Positions 33,475 to 45,419 of a stretch of DNA of 64,000 nucleotides are shown piece after piece (within the stretch, counting starts at the first letter, position 1; every line of letters begins with the position of its first letter). The position numbers were made by a program, and so were the translations under genes. The notes under the pieces are model-generated. The model worked only from the letters and a program-made list of their open reading frames with translations, was not told where the DNA came from and made no database searches. The stretch is from Vicia villosa (taxonomy: Eukaryota; Streptophyta; Magnoliopsida; Fabales; Fabaceae). Location of the stretch: assembly GCF_029867415.1 (NCBI RefSeq), contig NC_081186.1, positions 105,126,753 to 105,190,752 of the forward strand, given 5' to 3'.

Positions 33475-34916
33475 TGATCGGTCACCATTTCTAGTAAGTT
33501 TCCGCATCTTTTTCCGACCGAAATTCGTAATCTTGGTAATACTAAGTGGCATTGTCTTATGTTTTTTAAAGTAAGTTTCTTGTTTTTCGGTTGTGTGATG
33601 TTGTTGCATGTTAGTGTGTTTTGAGTATTATACAAGTGTCGTTTTATGCGTTGGTTGTTAGTTTGTGTTTGGCCAGGTTGATGCACGGGAGAGGTAGAAA
33701 CTTATGGCGCGCACGAGCGGAAAAAGAAGCCAAAAGAGCCAAAGCTGAGGTCAACACGGGCACCCGTGTGCATGCACACGGCCCGTGTCAAAAAGTGGAT
33801 GGAAAAGCATTTCTTGAAGGCTAGGCAGAGGTTTCACACGGGCACCCGTGTTCCTGCACACGGTCCGTGTGAAAAGATGAGCAGAAAGTGGATTTTTGAC
33901 AAAGGAGCAGAGGAACAACACGGGCACCTGTGTTCCTGCACACGGCCCGTGTTGGCAGGCGCGGGCAGATTTCCAACTTTTGAGATTTTGAAAGCCTTGA
34001 ACTCATTAAGGGTATTTCGGACTTTTCGGATACTGGGGATGTGAGTCAACACTACTAAAACCTAACGGGAAGAAGGTTGGGGCATCTTGGATCATTCAGA
34101 ATAGAGAATTACAGAGAAAGAGCAATCAAGGGATTTGGAAGAGATCTTCAAGAGCAATCGCGATTGGAGATCATATCGACCGATAATTTCTTGTAATGTC
34201 TACATTTACTCTTGTTATTTTCTTGAACACTATGAGTAGCTAAACTATTCTATGCTAGGGTGATGTCCCTAAATCTTTTCATGTAATGACTTGTTAAAAC
34301 TGTTGTTGATGAATTTGATGTTTTTATAAATTGAGTTTATGATTCAAAGTTTTTCATGCTTTATCATATTGGAAAATATTTTATCGATCTACGGTTAGGG
34401 TTAGGCGTGGCACACCTCCCTAATGCATTTTGAATCAAAACACTACCGGTAAATCGCTTAGGAATAAGGATTTCACTATAGTGATCATCCATTCTAGATT
34501 ACGATGCATAATGTCTTAATACTAAATTCAATTATTGAGGAATTGAAATTGACTTTTAAGTATTAAGAAGTTCTCCACTAAGGAATTAGGGAAAACCATT
34601 TTATAGAATTGATACTCAATTGTAGTCACATCTTTTCGTTAACAACGGTGTTCTCAAGGAGTCACGTAAGATTTATACATCAACCTTAGCATATCTTCTC
34701 ATATTTGTACCAAATTATCATTTACTTATCGTTTTTAATTATAAACAGTTAGTTAGCTTTTATCAAACAAATCAAAAACCAACCATAGCTTTTTGTTCAA
34801 TTGAAATTTAGTCCTGGCTTATATTTTATCCGCAGTTCTTGTGATCGATACTTGGATAAATCTCCACTTTAATAACTACATCGGTAAAAAGTAGTACACT
34901 TGCTATTTCCCGATCA
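33475..34916 (+). repeat. 5' LTR of the Athila-like element (1442 bp)
   Basis: Begins TGATCGGTCACC, ends TTCCCGATCA. Holds three 35-nt double-palindrome units at 33754-33788, 33836-33870 and 33918-33952. Identical in length to the 3' LTR. Confidence 0.95.
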
Positions 34917-34922
34917 AGTTTT

Positions 34923-34940
34923 TGGCGCCGTTGCCGGGGA
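34923..34940 (+). other. Primer-binding site (tRNA-Asp type)
   Basis: TGGCGCCGTTGCCGGGGA, six bases inside the 5' LTR, is the complement of the 3' end of plant tRNA-Asp as used by Athila-lineage elements. Confidence 0.85.
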
Positions 34941-35069
34941 CTGCCAAACTATAAGCCGAATTTTAAGTCAATTGAAATTTTGTTGCTCTGCGACCAAAAT
35001 TTTATTTTTATCTGTTATTTTAATTTTATTGCAATTTTGTTATCTGTTCTAACTGTTGTCTAACTGTTT

Positions 35070-38000
35070 ATGCGAGGTCAGACCTCAGCTAAATTTTCCT
35101 TTGACACAGAACCAGAAAGAGCTCTGCACGAGAGACGCCGCAAGGCGAGAATTGAAAGACTGGCAGTACCAAGTGCAAGTCATAGTGTTCCACATCAGGA
35201 AAACGACGACGAAGTGTCTGTGCATTCGGAGCACAGCGACTCGAACTTTGACAGGGAGATAAATCAGGAATTGGTTAACATGGCTGGAAATCAACCTCCG
35301 GCGGAGAGATTGTTAGGGGACTATGGAGGTTCAAATGCTCATCCCAACCGGATGACTATTGTTAATCAACCAGTGAATGTGGCACATTTCCAGCTACATC
35401 CATCCACCATTCGCCAGTTGGAGAGCAAGCCTTTCTCCGGAAGAATAAACGAGGATGCAAATAAGCATCTTCAGAGATTCCTCACTACTACAACTTCGTT
35501 GAAGATTGAAGGTCATTCAGAGGAGGCCAAGAGACTTGTGATGTTCCCATTTACACTTACTGATGATGCAGAAGAGTGGTTTTACTCACTTCCGGCTGCA
35601 AGTATCACGACATGGCAAGAGATGGAAACAACATTCCTCAATGAATATTTTCCTGCTTCGGTGTTTATCCGAAAAAGATACGATATTGGTAATTTCAAAC
35701 AAAAAGAGGGGGAATCATTGGGGGATGCATACAGGAGGTTCAAAAGGTGTCTGACTGCATGTCCTACTCATAACATGGACGCTACTGAACAGATGCAGAA
35801 TTTCGTGAATGGTTTACGACTGAAGACAAAGCAGCTTATTGATACTGCTGCTGGTGGTTCAACCAATTTTTCTACAGCTACTGTTATCAAAAGAATTATA
35901 GAGGCAATCGCTGCTAATGAGCATCTCGAGTTGTATGATCGAACAGTGAGCCAACCGGAGGGTAAGATTGATTTGAAGCTGCCAGAGCAGGTTGTTAAGA
36001 TGGAGGATCAGATCGCTGCAGAGGTAGAGAGAAGGTTAAAAAAGATGAATATTGGAACTCAGACAGTGGCACAGGTGGAACCAGTTAAAGCGGTTCTTTG
36101 TGAAATATGTGGTGGACCGCACTTTGCTATGCATTGTGTGGCAACTCAAGAATAGGTTGAGAAGATTCATATGTTGAGGCAGAATAATCCTTATGCCAAC
36201 ACATATAATCCGGGGTGGAAAAATCATCCGAACTTCTCATGGAAAGACCAGCAAGGAAACGTTCAGAAGCCGGTTCAAGGCCAACAACCATATCAACCTC
36301 AGACTCAACAATATCAACCACAGGGGCAACAATATCGTCCGCAACAACAACCATACCAGCAACCTCAACAACAATACCAACCACAGGGTCCAAGAAAGGC
36401 GGATTGGGAAATTGCCATTGAAAAGATGGCCGCTCAAAGCTCCCAATTCCAAGAAGAGACACGAAGCAATTTAAGGAACACCGGAGCCTCAATCAAGAAC
36501 CTTAAAGTGCAAATGAGTCAAATTGCTCAACACCTTGCAATTCCGCAAGCACCGGGAGCCCTCCCAAGCGCAACTGTGACTAATCCTAAAGACAATAAAA
36601 AAATCAATGCCGTCACTACACGGAGAGGGAAACCACGTGAAGTAGTGGAAAAGAATTCGGAGAGTGAGGATCAATTGCTTGAAGTGGAGCTGGACATAAG
36701 AGAGAATGAGGAAGTGGAAGAAGAAGTGGTAACACCAGCACCGGTTACGAAAGAAAAAGTGTTAACACCAACACCAGCAATCAAGCTGCCTTACCCTCAA
36801 AGAAACAAGAAAAAGGGGCAGCAAGAAAAGAATTTTGAGAAGTTCCTGGAATTATTCAAAAAGCTGGAGCTGAATATTCCGTTGTTGGAGGCACTTGAGC
36901 AAATGCCCACCTATGCCAAATTCATGAAGGATATCATCGCTAAAAAGCGAACCATTGCAGACCATCCCATTATTCTAACAGAAACTTGTAGTGCTATTTT
37001 GCAGGGTCTGAAGATTCCAGTGAAAAAGAAGGATAGAGGAGCAGTAACCATCCCTTGCACTATTGGAGATACATCTTTCAAGAAAGCTCTAATTGATCTG
37101 GGGGCAAGTATCAGTCTCATGCCTTTATCCATCTACAAAAAGTTGGGAATTGGTGCAATCCAAGACACTCGGATGACTCTCCAATTTGCGGATCATTCGG
37201 TCAAGCGACCTTACGGAGTAGTCCAAGACGTCCTTGTGAAAGTGGATAAGTTTGTGTTTCCGGTAGATTTCGTAATTCTTGAAATGCCAGAAGATGAAGA
37301 GATGCCGATAATTTTGGGACGACCATTCTTGGAAACGGGGAGAGTCATGATAGATATGGATGGGGGTACACTTACTTTGAAGGTTTATGATGAAGAGTTA
37401 AAAATCAATGTTCGTAATACCATGAAGCATAAAAAGGATATTGGCACTAGTAGCAATATACAAGTGCTCGAACAAGTGGTAGAAAGTGACCATGTGGAGA
37501 GTGTATCGCAATTACCTCTCGAAAGAGTTTTGAGCATGTCAATTTTTGGGGAAAATGAAGAAGCCAATGATAATGAATTAGAGGTGGTATCAATGTTGGA
37601 AACTCAACCTATCCTTAAAGGTTCTCGAACACACAGGTGGGAAGATCTAAGGCAACCAATAGCATTGGGTTGTAATGAAGACAAGCCAAAAAGTTCAGAA
37701 TTGAAACAGCTTCCGGAGAATCTTAAATATGTTTTCCTTGATTCTGAAGAAAAATGTCCCGCCATCATTAGCTCTAGTTTGAAAAATATACAAGAGGACA
37801 AGTTAATTGAAGTTCTGAAAAAGTTCAAGGGAGCTATTGGTTGGAAAATTGAAGACCTCAAGGGAATAAGTCCTACGATGTGCATGCACAAAATTCTCAT
37901 GGAAGAAGATCACAAACCGGTGGTGCAGCCTCAAAGGAGATTGAACCCAGTTATGAAGGAGGTAGTGAGAAAGGAAGTCGTGAAGCTGTTAGATGCAGGA

Positions 38001-40583
38001 CTTATTTACCCGATATCAGACAGTTCATGGGTGAGCCCTGTTCATGTGGTACCTAAAAAAGGAGGTACAACGGTGATAGCTAATGAAAAGAATGAGTTGA
38101 TTCCTACCAGAATGCTCACTGGGTGGCGGGTGTGTATAGACTACAGAAGACTAAATTTGGCCACAAGGAAAGACCACTTTCCGTTGCCATTCATTGACCA
38201 GATGTTAGAAAGATTGGCCGGGCATGACTATTATTGTTTTCTGGATGGGTACTCTGGATACAACCAAATTGCGGTTGCACCGGAGGATCAAGAGAAGACG
38301 GCCTTTACTTGCCCATACGGTATCTTCGCTTATAGAAGGATGCCGTTCGGGTTGTGTAATGCCCCAGCGACATTTCAAAGATGCATGACTTCCATCTTTG
38401 CTGATATGCTTGAGAAGCATATGGAAGTCTTCATGGATGACTTCTCTGTTTTTGGTTCCTCATTTGATAACTGCCTGGCTAACCTTTCACTTGTTTTGCA
38501 GCGATGTCAAGAAAGTAATCTGATCCTAAACTGGGAGAAGTGCCATTTTATGGTACGAGAAGGCATTGTTCTTGGTCACAAGATTTCCCACAGGGGAATC
38601 GAAGTAGATCAAGCTAAGGTGGAAGTTATCTCAAAATTACCACCACCTGTGAATGAGAAAGGTATTCGGAGTTTCTTAGGCCATGCGGGATTCTACCGTA
38701 GATTCATAAGGGATTTTTCAAAGATAGCCAAACCTCTGACTACTTTGTTGGTTAAAGATAAGACTTTTGTATTCGATAAAGAGTGTGCCGATGCATTTGA
38801 GACACTGAAAAATAAACTAGTGTCGGCACCCATTGTGATTGCCCCTGATTGGTCTCTACCCTTTGAGATCATGTGCGATGCTAGCGACATTGCAGTGGGG
38901 GCTGTACTTGGACAGCGGAGAGAAAAATTGCTTCATGTTATTTATTATGCCAGTCACATTTTGAACCCTGCACAGATGAATTATGCAACTACCGAGAAGG
39001 AGTTGCTAGCTGTTGTGTATGACTTTGATAAATTCAGGCAATATCTGTTGGGTTCGAAAGTGATTGTTTACATTGACCATGCTGCTTTAAAATATCTCTT
39101 TGCCAAGCAGGATTCGAAACCCAGACTCCTGAGATGGATTTTACTTCTCCAAGAGTTCGATGTAGAGATTCGCGACAAGAAAGGGTGTGAGAACACTGTT
39201 GCAGATCATCTTTCGCGGATGTCACCCATTGAGGAGACAGAAGAGCGGCGTCCAATAAAGGATGAGTTTGCTGATGAACACATCCTAGCTGTTATTGGAG
39301 TGCCTTGGTTTGCTGATTACGCAAACTACCTTGTTGGCGGTATAATACCTGACGATTTTGATTCTAACCGTAAGAAAAAGTTTGTTCATGATTGCAGGTT
39401 CTATCTATGGGACGACCCATACCTGTACAAGAGAGGAGTAGATGGGTTGATACGACAATGTGTGCCTGAGGAGGAGCAAAAGAATGTGTTGAGAGCATGT
39501 CATGACTCTGAATATGGAGGTCATTTCAGTGGGGATCGTACTGCATCCAAAGTCTTGCAGTCAGGATTGTACTGGCCATCATTGTTCAAGGACTCCCAAG
39601 AGATGGTCAAGGAATGTGATAAGTGTCAGCTTACTGGGAACATATCAAAAAGAAATCAAATGCCCCAGAATTTCATGTTAGAGGTGGAGTTATTCGATGT
39701 TTGGGGAATTGACTTCATGGGTCCGTTTCCACCATCATTCGGGAAGAACTACATCTTAGTTGCAGTGGACTATGTATCGAAATGGGTGGAGGCGGTAGCT
39801 TTACCAACTAATGATGCGAAGGTAGTAGTCAAGTTCTTGAGAGAAAACATATTTTCAAGGTTTGGAGTACCGAGAGCGCTGATAAGTGATGAAGGAACTC
39901 ACTTCCTCAATCACCTCATGGAAAAGCTTCTTTAGAAGTACAATGTGAAGCATCGGATAGCCACTCCTTACCACCCTCAAACTAGTGGTCAGGTAGAGGT
40001 GTCTAATAGACAGCTCAAACAAATTCTAGAGAAGACAGTGAGTTCGTCGCGAAAGGATTGGGCAACAAAGCTAGATGATGCGTTATGGGCTTACCGAACG
40101 GCGTTCAAAACGCCCATCGGGATGTCACCATACCAGCTTGTCTACGGCAAAGCATGTCACCTGCCTTTAGAGCTTGAACACAAGGCATTTTGGGCAACTA
40201 AATTCTTGAATATGGACTTATCTCTAGCAGGAAATTCTAGAATTCTGCAGTTGCATGAATTAGAAGAGTTTCGGAATCGTGCGTACGAAAATGCCAAAGT
40301 TTACAAGGAACAGACCAAGAAGTGGCACGATAGGAGGATCCAGAAAAAAGAGTTTTGGGAAGGACAACTTGTCCTTCTGTACAATTCCCGCTTGAAGCTA
40401 TTCCCGGGAAAATTGAGGTCCAAATGGTCGGGACCATTTGTGGTTCATAAGGCGTTCCCTTACGGAGCAGTTGAAATTAAGAATCAAGCTAATGGAGACA
40501 TCTTCAAAGTTAATGGGCAGAGACTAAAGCCATATTTCCAAGGTCAACCAGTTGGACAGGTTGATGTCATTCGTCTTGCTTAG
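35070..40583 (+). pseudogene. gag-pol polyprotein of the Athila-like element, with two in-frame amber stops
   Basis: One continuous reading frame of 1838 codons except for TAG at 36153 and TAG at 39933. Gag (35070-36152): the retrotransposon gag core (AEEWFYSLPAASITTWQEME) and a cysteine-histidine knuckle (CEICGGPHFAMHC) just before the first stop. After it come a Gln/Pro/Tyr-rich linker, the protease (DLGAS, Asp at 37095), reverse transcriptase (WRVCIDYRRLN; catalytic FMDDF, Asp at 38436), RNase H (MCDAS, TEKELLAVV) and integrase (HHCC zinc finger with CDKC; catalytic Asp at 39711 and 39888, Glu at 39996). The second TAG falls between the second Asp and the Glu, so any product stopping there lacks a complete integrase. 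Both stops may be single-base changes; the gag-end one could also be a readthrough site. The rest of the frame is undamaged. Confidence 0.92.
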
Positions 40584-41259
40584 TAGGACGATGGACCGTC
40601 GAGCCATGCGACGTTAAACGAAGCGCTCCGTGGGAGGCAACCCACGCTTGTTTTCTTTAACATTTTTGTTTTCTTTATTTTGTTTTATTGTAGGTGGTAG
40701 AGTTTGGACCGGTGGGCGTAACTCGAAGTAAACAAAGCACGAAGATTGCTCCATTTTGATGCATAGAAGTACATTAAACACGGGCCAAGAAAAATTTGCA
40801 AAAATGAGGATCAGCATTGGAAACACGGGCGCCCGTGTGCAGAGACACGGACCGTGTGGCCCGTCAGCACGCTCCCTTGAAAATAGGCAGAATTTTCACA
40901 CGGCCGCCCGTGTGCAGCCACACGGACCGTGTTGGCTATGCGGGACAGAATTTTGAAAATTTTTTTGGGCCACCCATGTGGGCCCCATCTACATTATAAC
41001 AATATTCTTCTTCTTTCCACTCATTTTCCCACTTCTCATTCTCCTCCTCCATTAAACCCTAGCCTCCACCTTCACTAAACTCACTCTACCACCATCAACC
41101 ATCCATTTAAACACTTTAGTGCCTTCACAAAAGTTGCTCTACTCTCCATCCTCTTCACTTCTATCGGTTTAGTTTTTTATTTTGTGCAATTTTATTTTTC
41201 CGAATTTTTCCTTGTTGTGTTTGTGGTTTCTTGTTAAATTTTCTTGCAGAGCTATTATC
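40584..41259 (+). other. Spacer between pol and ORF3 of the Athila-like element
   Basis: Contains two more of the 35-nt double-palindrome units (40823-40857 and 40898-40932, 75 bp apart), a C/T-rich stretch (40990-41160) and a good 3' splice-site match, TTTTCTTGCAG, ending at 41249, 11 bases before the ORF3 ATG. The splice site fits expression of ORF3 from a spliced subgenomic RNA as proposed for env-like ORFs of this lineage. Confidence 0.6.
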
Positions 41260-42588
41260 ATGCCTCCCCGAAAGACAACCCAACGCCGCAATGTCAGGGA
41301 TGATTTCGCCGAATCCTCCCAACCGAGGCAGCGGGTCCGTCGCGCTCCTAGTCGCGCAACCGGTCGTGGCGGGAACCAAGAGGAAGATGCCCATGGCATT
41401 ACATTTGCCATGCCGGAACACAAAGCAAGGTATGATGTCTTAGTTCAGCGTAAATTGCTCCCGACCAGGTATATCTGTGACGACACACTTACCAAGTTAG
41501 GCCTCAAGGATGAAGTCTACCGTATGTTTCACAACATCGGAATGTTGCCTTTTATGTTATTTGAGGCACCGACTTATGAAGGCCTAACTTTGGAATTTCT
41601 GAGCACAGTAGAATTTAAATTGAGACACAAATGGAATGGTTCCGAATTTGAGTATTTTGGTGATCTGGAATTTTATATGTTTGGAAATAAGCATACTTTA
41701 TCTGTGGAAGAGGTTGGGGCGGCCCTTAAATTACCTTCTGCTGGACCGGGAGCCCCACCCGAAACATTTCCTGCTTGTGAATTTTGGGAAGCAATCACAG
41801 GTTCACCTGGGTACAATCCTAGTAAGGCTAAGGCCTCGGGGATTCATAACCCTTGCTTCAGATATGCTCAGAAAGGGTTAGCCTTTACTCTTTTTGGGAG
41901 AGGAGATAGTACAGGGGTGTGTGCAAAGAGAGAAATGTTTCTTTTGCATAATATGATTGAGGTAAGCCGAGTGAATATAGCGGCCTTTGCTGCTAATCAC
42001 CTTAAACAGGTTGGGTATGCTTCTTCTGGGGAGATCTCTGTTGGTGGGATGATCACTCAGCTGGCTGATCACTTAAACTATAGCCAGCTCTTGATAGAGG
42101 AACCCTCAATCCCAGGTAAGAAGATTGACTTGCAAACTCTTGTCAATCAAAGAATGATTGTGGTTCAGCCAGGGTACTTCTCACTAACTGTCCATGGACA
42201 GCATATTATGGCACTACCTGCACCTGATACTATTTCTATTGCAAATCGTGCTAACTGGTTGTATGTAGCTACAGGTGAGTATATGGGTGAAAGCCCTCCA
42301 CATGACCATAATTTTGCAGGTGACGACATGGAGGATGACCGTCCAGCCCAAGATCACCCTGTCCCGCCTCCTCAGCAGTTCTTCCAGCACACTGTTAGAT
42401 CATCCTCCATGACTCAGGATCAATGGGGGTGGGTACAAACGGAGATTGGCGCTCTCTGCACCGAGCAAACACGACAAGGTGTTGAGTTGTTCAGACAAGG
42501 AGCTGTGGTGGATGATGTCCAAGAGATGATGCGACGCCTTATGTTGCAGTTTCCTCAGGATCCTCCTCCTCCACCGCCTTATCAGTGA
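41260..42588 (+). CDS. Third ORF of the Athila-like element (442 aa, ATHILA ORF-1-like)
   Basis: Open and undamaged. The start is set at MPPRKTTQ (41260); the upstream in-frame extension to 41182 is hydrophobic, runs through the splice acceptor and is unlikely. Residues 1-50 are basic with Arg-rich patches (RQRVRRAPSRATGRGG). Residues about 55-330 match the remembered pattern of the plant Athila ORF-1 family (RKLLPTRYICDDTL, MLPFMLFEAPTYEGLTLEFL, FEYFGDLEFYMFGNKHTL). The C-terminus is acidic then Pro-rich (QDPPPPPPYQ). No clear transmembrane segment, so it does not look like an envelope protein. Function unknown; a nucleic-acid or capsid-related role is possible from the basic N-terminus. Confidence 0.75.
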   Translation: MPPRKTTQRRNVRDDFAESSQPRQRVRRAPSRATGRGGNQEEDAHGITFAMPEHKARYDVLVQRKLLPTRYICDDTLTKLGLKDEVYRMFHNIGMLPFMLFEAPTYEGLTLEFLSTVEFKLRHKWNGSEFEYFGDLEFYMFGNKHTLSVEEVGAALKLPSAGPGAPPETFPACEFWEAITGSPGYNPSKAKASGIHNPCFRYAQKGLAFTLFGRGDSTGVCAKREMFLLHNMIEVSRVNIAAFAANHLKQVGYASSGEISVGGMITQLADHLNYSQLLIEEPSIPGKKIDLQTLVNQRMIVVQPGYFSLTVHGQHIMALPAPDTISIANRANWLYVATGEYMGESPPHDHNFAGDDMEDDRPAQDHPVPPPQQFFQHTVRSSSMTQDQWGWVQTEIGALCTEQTRQGVELFRQGAVVDDVQEMMRRLMLQFPQDPPPPPPYQ

Positions 42589-43972
42589 GCTAGGTAATCT
42601 CCGTCACACTGGAATTAAAACATTGAGGACAATGTTTCGTTCAGGTGTGGGGGAGGTTCTATTTTATTTTATTGCTTTGCTTTCCGTTTTGAATTCATAG
42701 AATAGTTTGTTTAGTGTGTTTATGTTTTATTTCTCTTACTTTTATCTTTAAGTGTGTTTCTTCTAAGTTTGTGGGTGCAGTGCCAGCATGGTGTTACCAG
42801 ATAAAGGATACAAGTCGGAAGGGAGCGAACTAACAGTTAGTGGTTGAACAACACATTCCACACTTGATCTCCGCAGGCACTACGGAAGCTGACACAATCA
42901 AAGAGAAGAAGGTAGGACGCAAGAAGTCGACACTGAACCAAGAGAGGAGTATGGTATACTTTAGATGAAAGGAAATTGCAGGACACCAAGAGCACCTTGA
43001 AGCATGCAAGCTTAACCGACCCGGTGAGATGTCAGAGCCAAATTCATAACTCCACATGAGAGTCCAGTCAGGTATGGCACTATTCACTTTGATTTTGCGT
43101 ACGTTCTCATAACACAAGCACACTACGAAAGCGCACACTGAGGCAAGTTTTTTTTGTAAACCCCGAGCCTTTCTAGCCATCCCGTATGCATTATATCATT
43201 TGTCACCCTTTTGAGCCGTAATGTGTGTTTTGTTCATTGTTGTTAGTTATTTTTCTTACCACCCGCATTCCCATTGTTCATATTATCGCTCGGCATTTAT
43301 AGTAATCACTTGAAGGACACTAAAGAATCTAAGTGTGGGGTTGTAAACCATTGAAAAAAGAAAAGGGGCAAAGAAAAAAAATTGATTCCTCAAAAGAAAA
43401 AAAGAAGAGAAAAGATGAATATGGATCTTGTGAAAAATAAAAAAAAAGAGGTTTTAAAAATTCAAAGCAAGAAAAATCTTTACCTTTGCCCACTTTTGAG
43501 AAAGACCAAATAAGGTCCAAACCCCATTTTTACGATTCAAATCAGTATGAGTAGAGAAGTGAATCCAATATAAATGCCGAGCACCAAACCTTTTGTTATC
43601 CCGTTTCTTGTTTACCCACCAAACCCAAGCCTCGATACAGCCCTAAGACCTCATGAAGTGTGTGCAATCCGTGTGTGTAGTGATTTGAGAATTTATTCAA
43701 AGTTGAAAGTAATATGCATGCCTTGATACTGTGAGTGTAGACACTTTAACCCGGAGAGATTTTGTGAGAGTGTGAAAAGCTTGCAGGTGAAAACGTGCTC
43801 GAAAGTGAGAATGCAGTCAATAGTTTGAAGAAGGAAACCAGAAAATCGATTGCTAAGTGTGGGAATCTTGCGAAAAACCTGATTGTGTTGTGGAGAAAAG
43901 AATCTCGTAGGTGACCTCTATTTTGCCTCGATACATCACTTGAGAACAAGCAATGAGATAAGTGTGGGGTTG
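42589..43972 (+). other. 3' untranslated region of the Athila-like element with polypurine tracts
   Basis: No coding frame. Contains a GTGTGGGGGAGG purine tract near 42645, an A/G-rich stretch (43350-43460), and the 15-mer TAAGTGTGGGGTTGT twice, at 43330-43344 and 43959-43973. The second overlaps the first base of the 3' LTR and is the plus-strand primer site. Confidence 0.7.
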
Positions 43973-45414
43973 TGATCGGTCACCATTTCTAGTAAGTTTC
44001 CGCATCTTTTTCCGACCGAAATTCGTAATCTTGGTAATACTAAGTGGCATTGTCTTATGTTTTTTAAAGTAAGTTTCTTGTTTTTCGGTTGTGTGATGTT
44101 GTTGCATGTTAGTGTGTTTTGAGTATTATACAAGTGCCGTTTTATGCGTTGGTTGTTAGTTTGTGTTTGGCCAGGTTGATGCACGGGAGAGGTAGAAACT
44201 TATGGCGCGCACGAGCGGAAAAAGAAGCCAAAAGAGCCAAAGCTGAGGTCAACACGGGCACCCGTGTGCATGCACACGGCCCGTGTCAAAAAGTGGATGG
44301 AAAAACATTTCTTGAAGGCTAGGCAGAGGTTTCACACGGGCACCCGTGTTCCTGCACACGGTCCGTGTGAAAAGATGAGCAGAAAGTGGATTTTTGACAA
44401 AGGAGCAGAGGAACAACACGGGCACCCGTGTTCCTGCACACGGCCCGTGTTGGCAGGCGCGGGCAGATTTCCAACTTTTGAGATTTTGAAAGCCTTGAAC
44501 TCATTAAGGGTATTTCGGACCTTTCGGATACTGGGGATGTGAGCCAACACTACTAAAACCTAACGGGAAGAAGGTTGGGGCATCTTGGATCATTCAGAAT
44601 AGAGAATTACAGAGAAAGAGCAATCAAGGGATTTGGAAGAGATCTTCAAGAGCAATCGCGATTGGAAATCATATCGACCGATAATTTCTTGTAATGTCTA
44701 CATTTACTCTTGTTATTTTCTTGAACACTATGAGTAGCTAAACTATTCTATGCTAGGGTGATGTCCCTAAATCTTTTCATGTAATGACTTGTTAAAACCG
44801 TTGTTGATGAATTTGATGTTTTTATAAATTGAGTTTATGATTCAAAGTTTTTCATGCTTTATCATATTGGAAAATATTTTATCGATCTACGGTTAGGGTT
44901 AGGCGTGGCACACCTCCCTAATGCATTTTGAATCAAAACACTACCGGTAAATTGCTTAGGAATAAGGATTTCACTATAGTGATCATCCATTCTAGATTAC
45001 GATGCATAATGTCTTAATACTAAATTCAATTATTGAGGAATTGAAATTGACTTTTAAGTATTAAGAAGTTCTCCACTAAGGAATTAGGGAAAACCATTTT
45101 ATAGAATTGATACTCAATTGTAGTCACATCTTTTCGTTAACAACGGTGTTCTCAAGGAGTCACGTAAGATTTATACATCAACCTTAGCATATCTTCTCAT
45201 ATTTGTACCAAATTATCATTTACTTATCGTTTTTAATTATAAACAGTTAGTTAGCTTTTATCAAACAAATCAAAAACCAACCATAGCTTTTTGTTCAATT
45301 GAAATTTAGTCCTGGCTTATATTTTATCCGCAGTCCTTGTGATCGATACTTGGATAAATCTCCACTTTAATAACTACATCGGTAAAAAGTAGTACAGTTG
45401 CTATTTCCCGATCA
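43973..45414 (+). repeat. 3' LTR of the Athila-like element (1442 bp)
   Basis: Same length as the 5' LTR and about 99.3 percent identical by eye. Followed by the target duplication GAACC (45415-45419). Confidence 0.95.
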
Positions 45415-45419
45415 GAACC

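Larger units (their letters stand above)
33475..45414 (+). mobile_element. Athila-like Ty3/gypsy retrotransposon, 11,940 bp, full length
   Basis: Complete element: two 1442-bp LTRs starting TGATCGG and ending CGATCA, direct target duplication GAACC at 33470-33474 and 45415-45419, tRNA-Asp-type primer site, gag, protease, reverse transcriptase, RNase H, integrase, a third ORF after pol, and a purine-rich tract before the 3' LTR. The LTRs differ at about 10 sites by eye (9 transitions), about 0.7 percent, so insertion is recent. The size and the extra ORF are as in legume Athila-lineage elements such as Cyclops and Calypso. Two in-frame amber codons make this copy non-autonomous as it stands. 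Confidence 0.95.

Noticed and set aside
33371..34052. Small frames inside the Athila LTR, repeated at 43853-44550
   Set aside because: They are shadows across LTR DNA and the palindromic units; identical sets in both LTRs, no domain.
41182..41259. Upstream extension of the Athila third ORF with a hydrophobic start, which could be taken for a signal peptide
   Set aside because: It crosses a strong splice acceptor and the conserved basic start begins at 41260.
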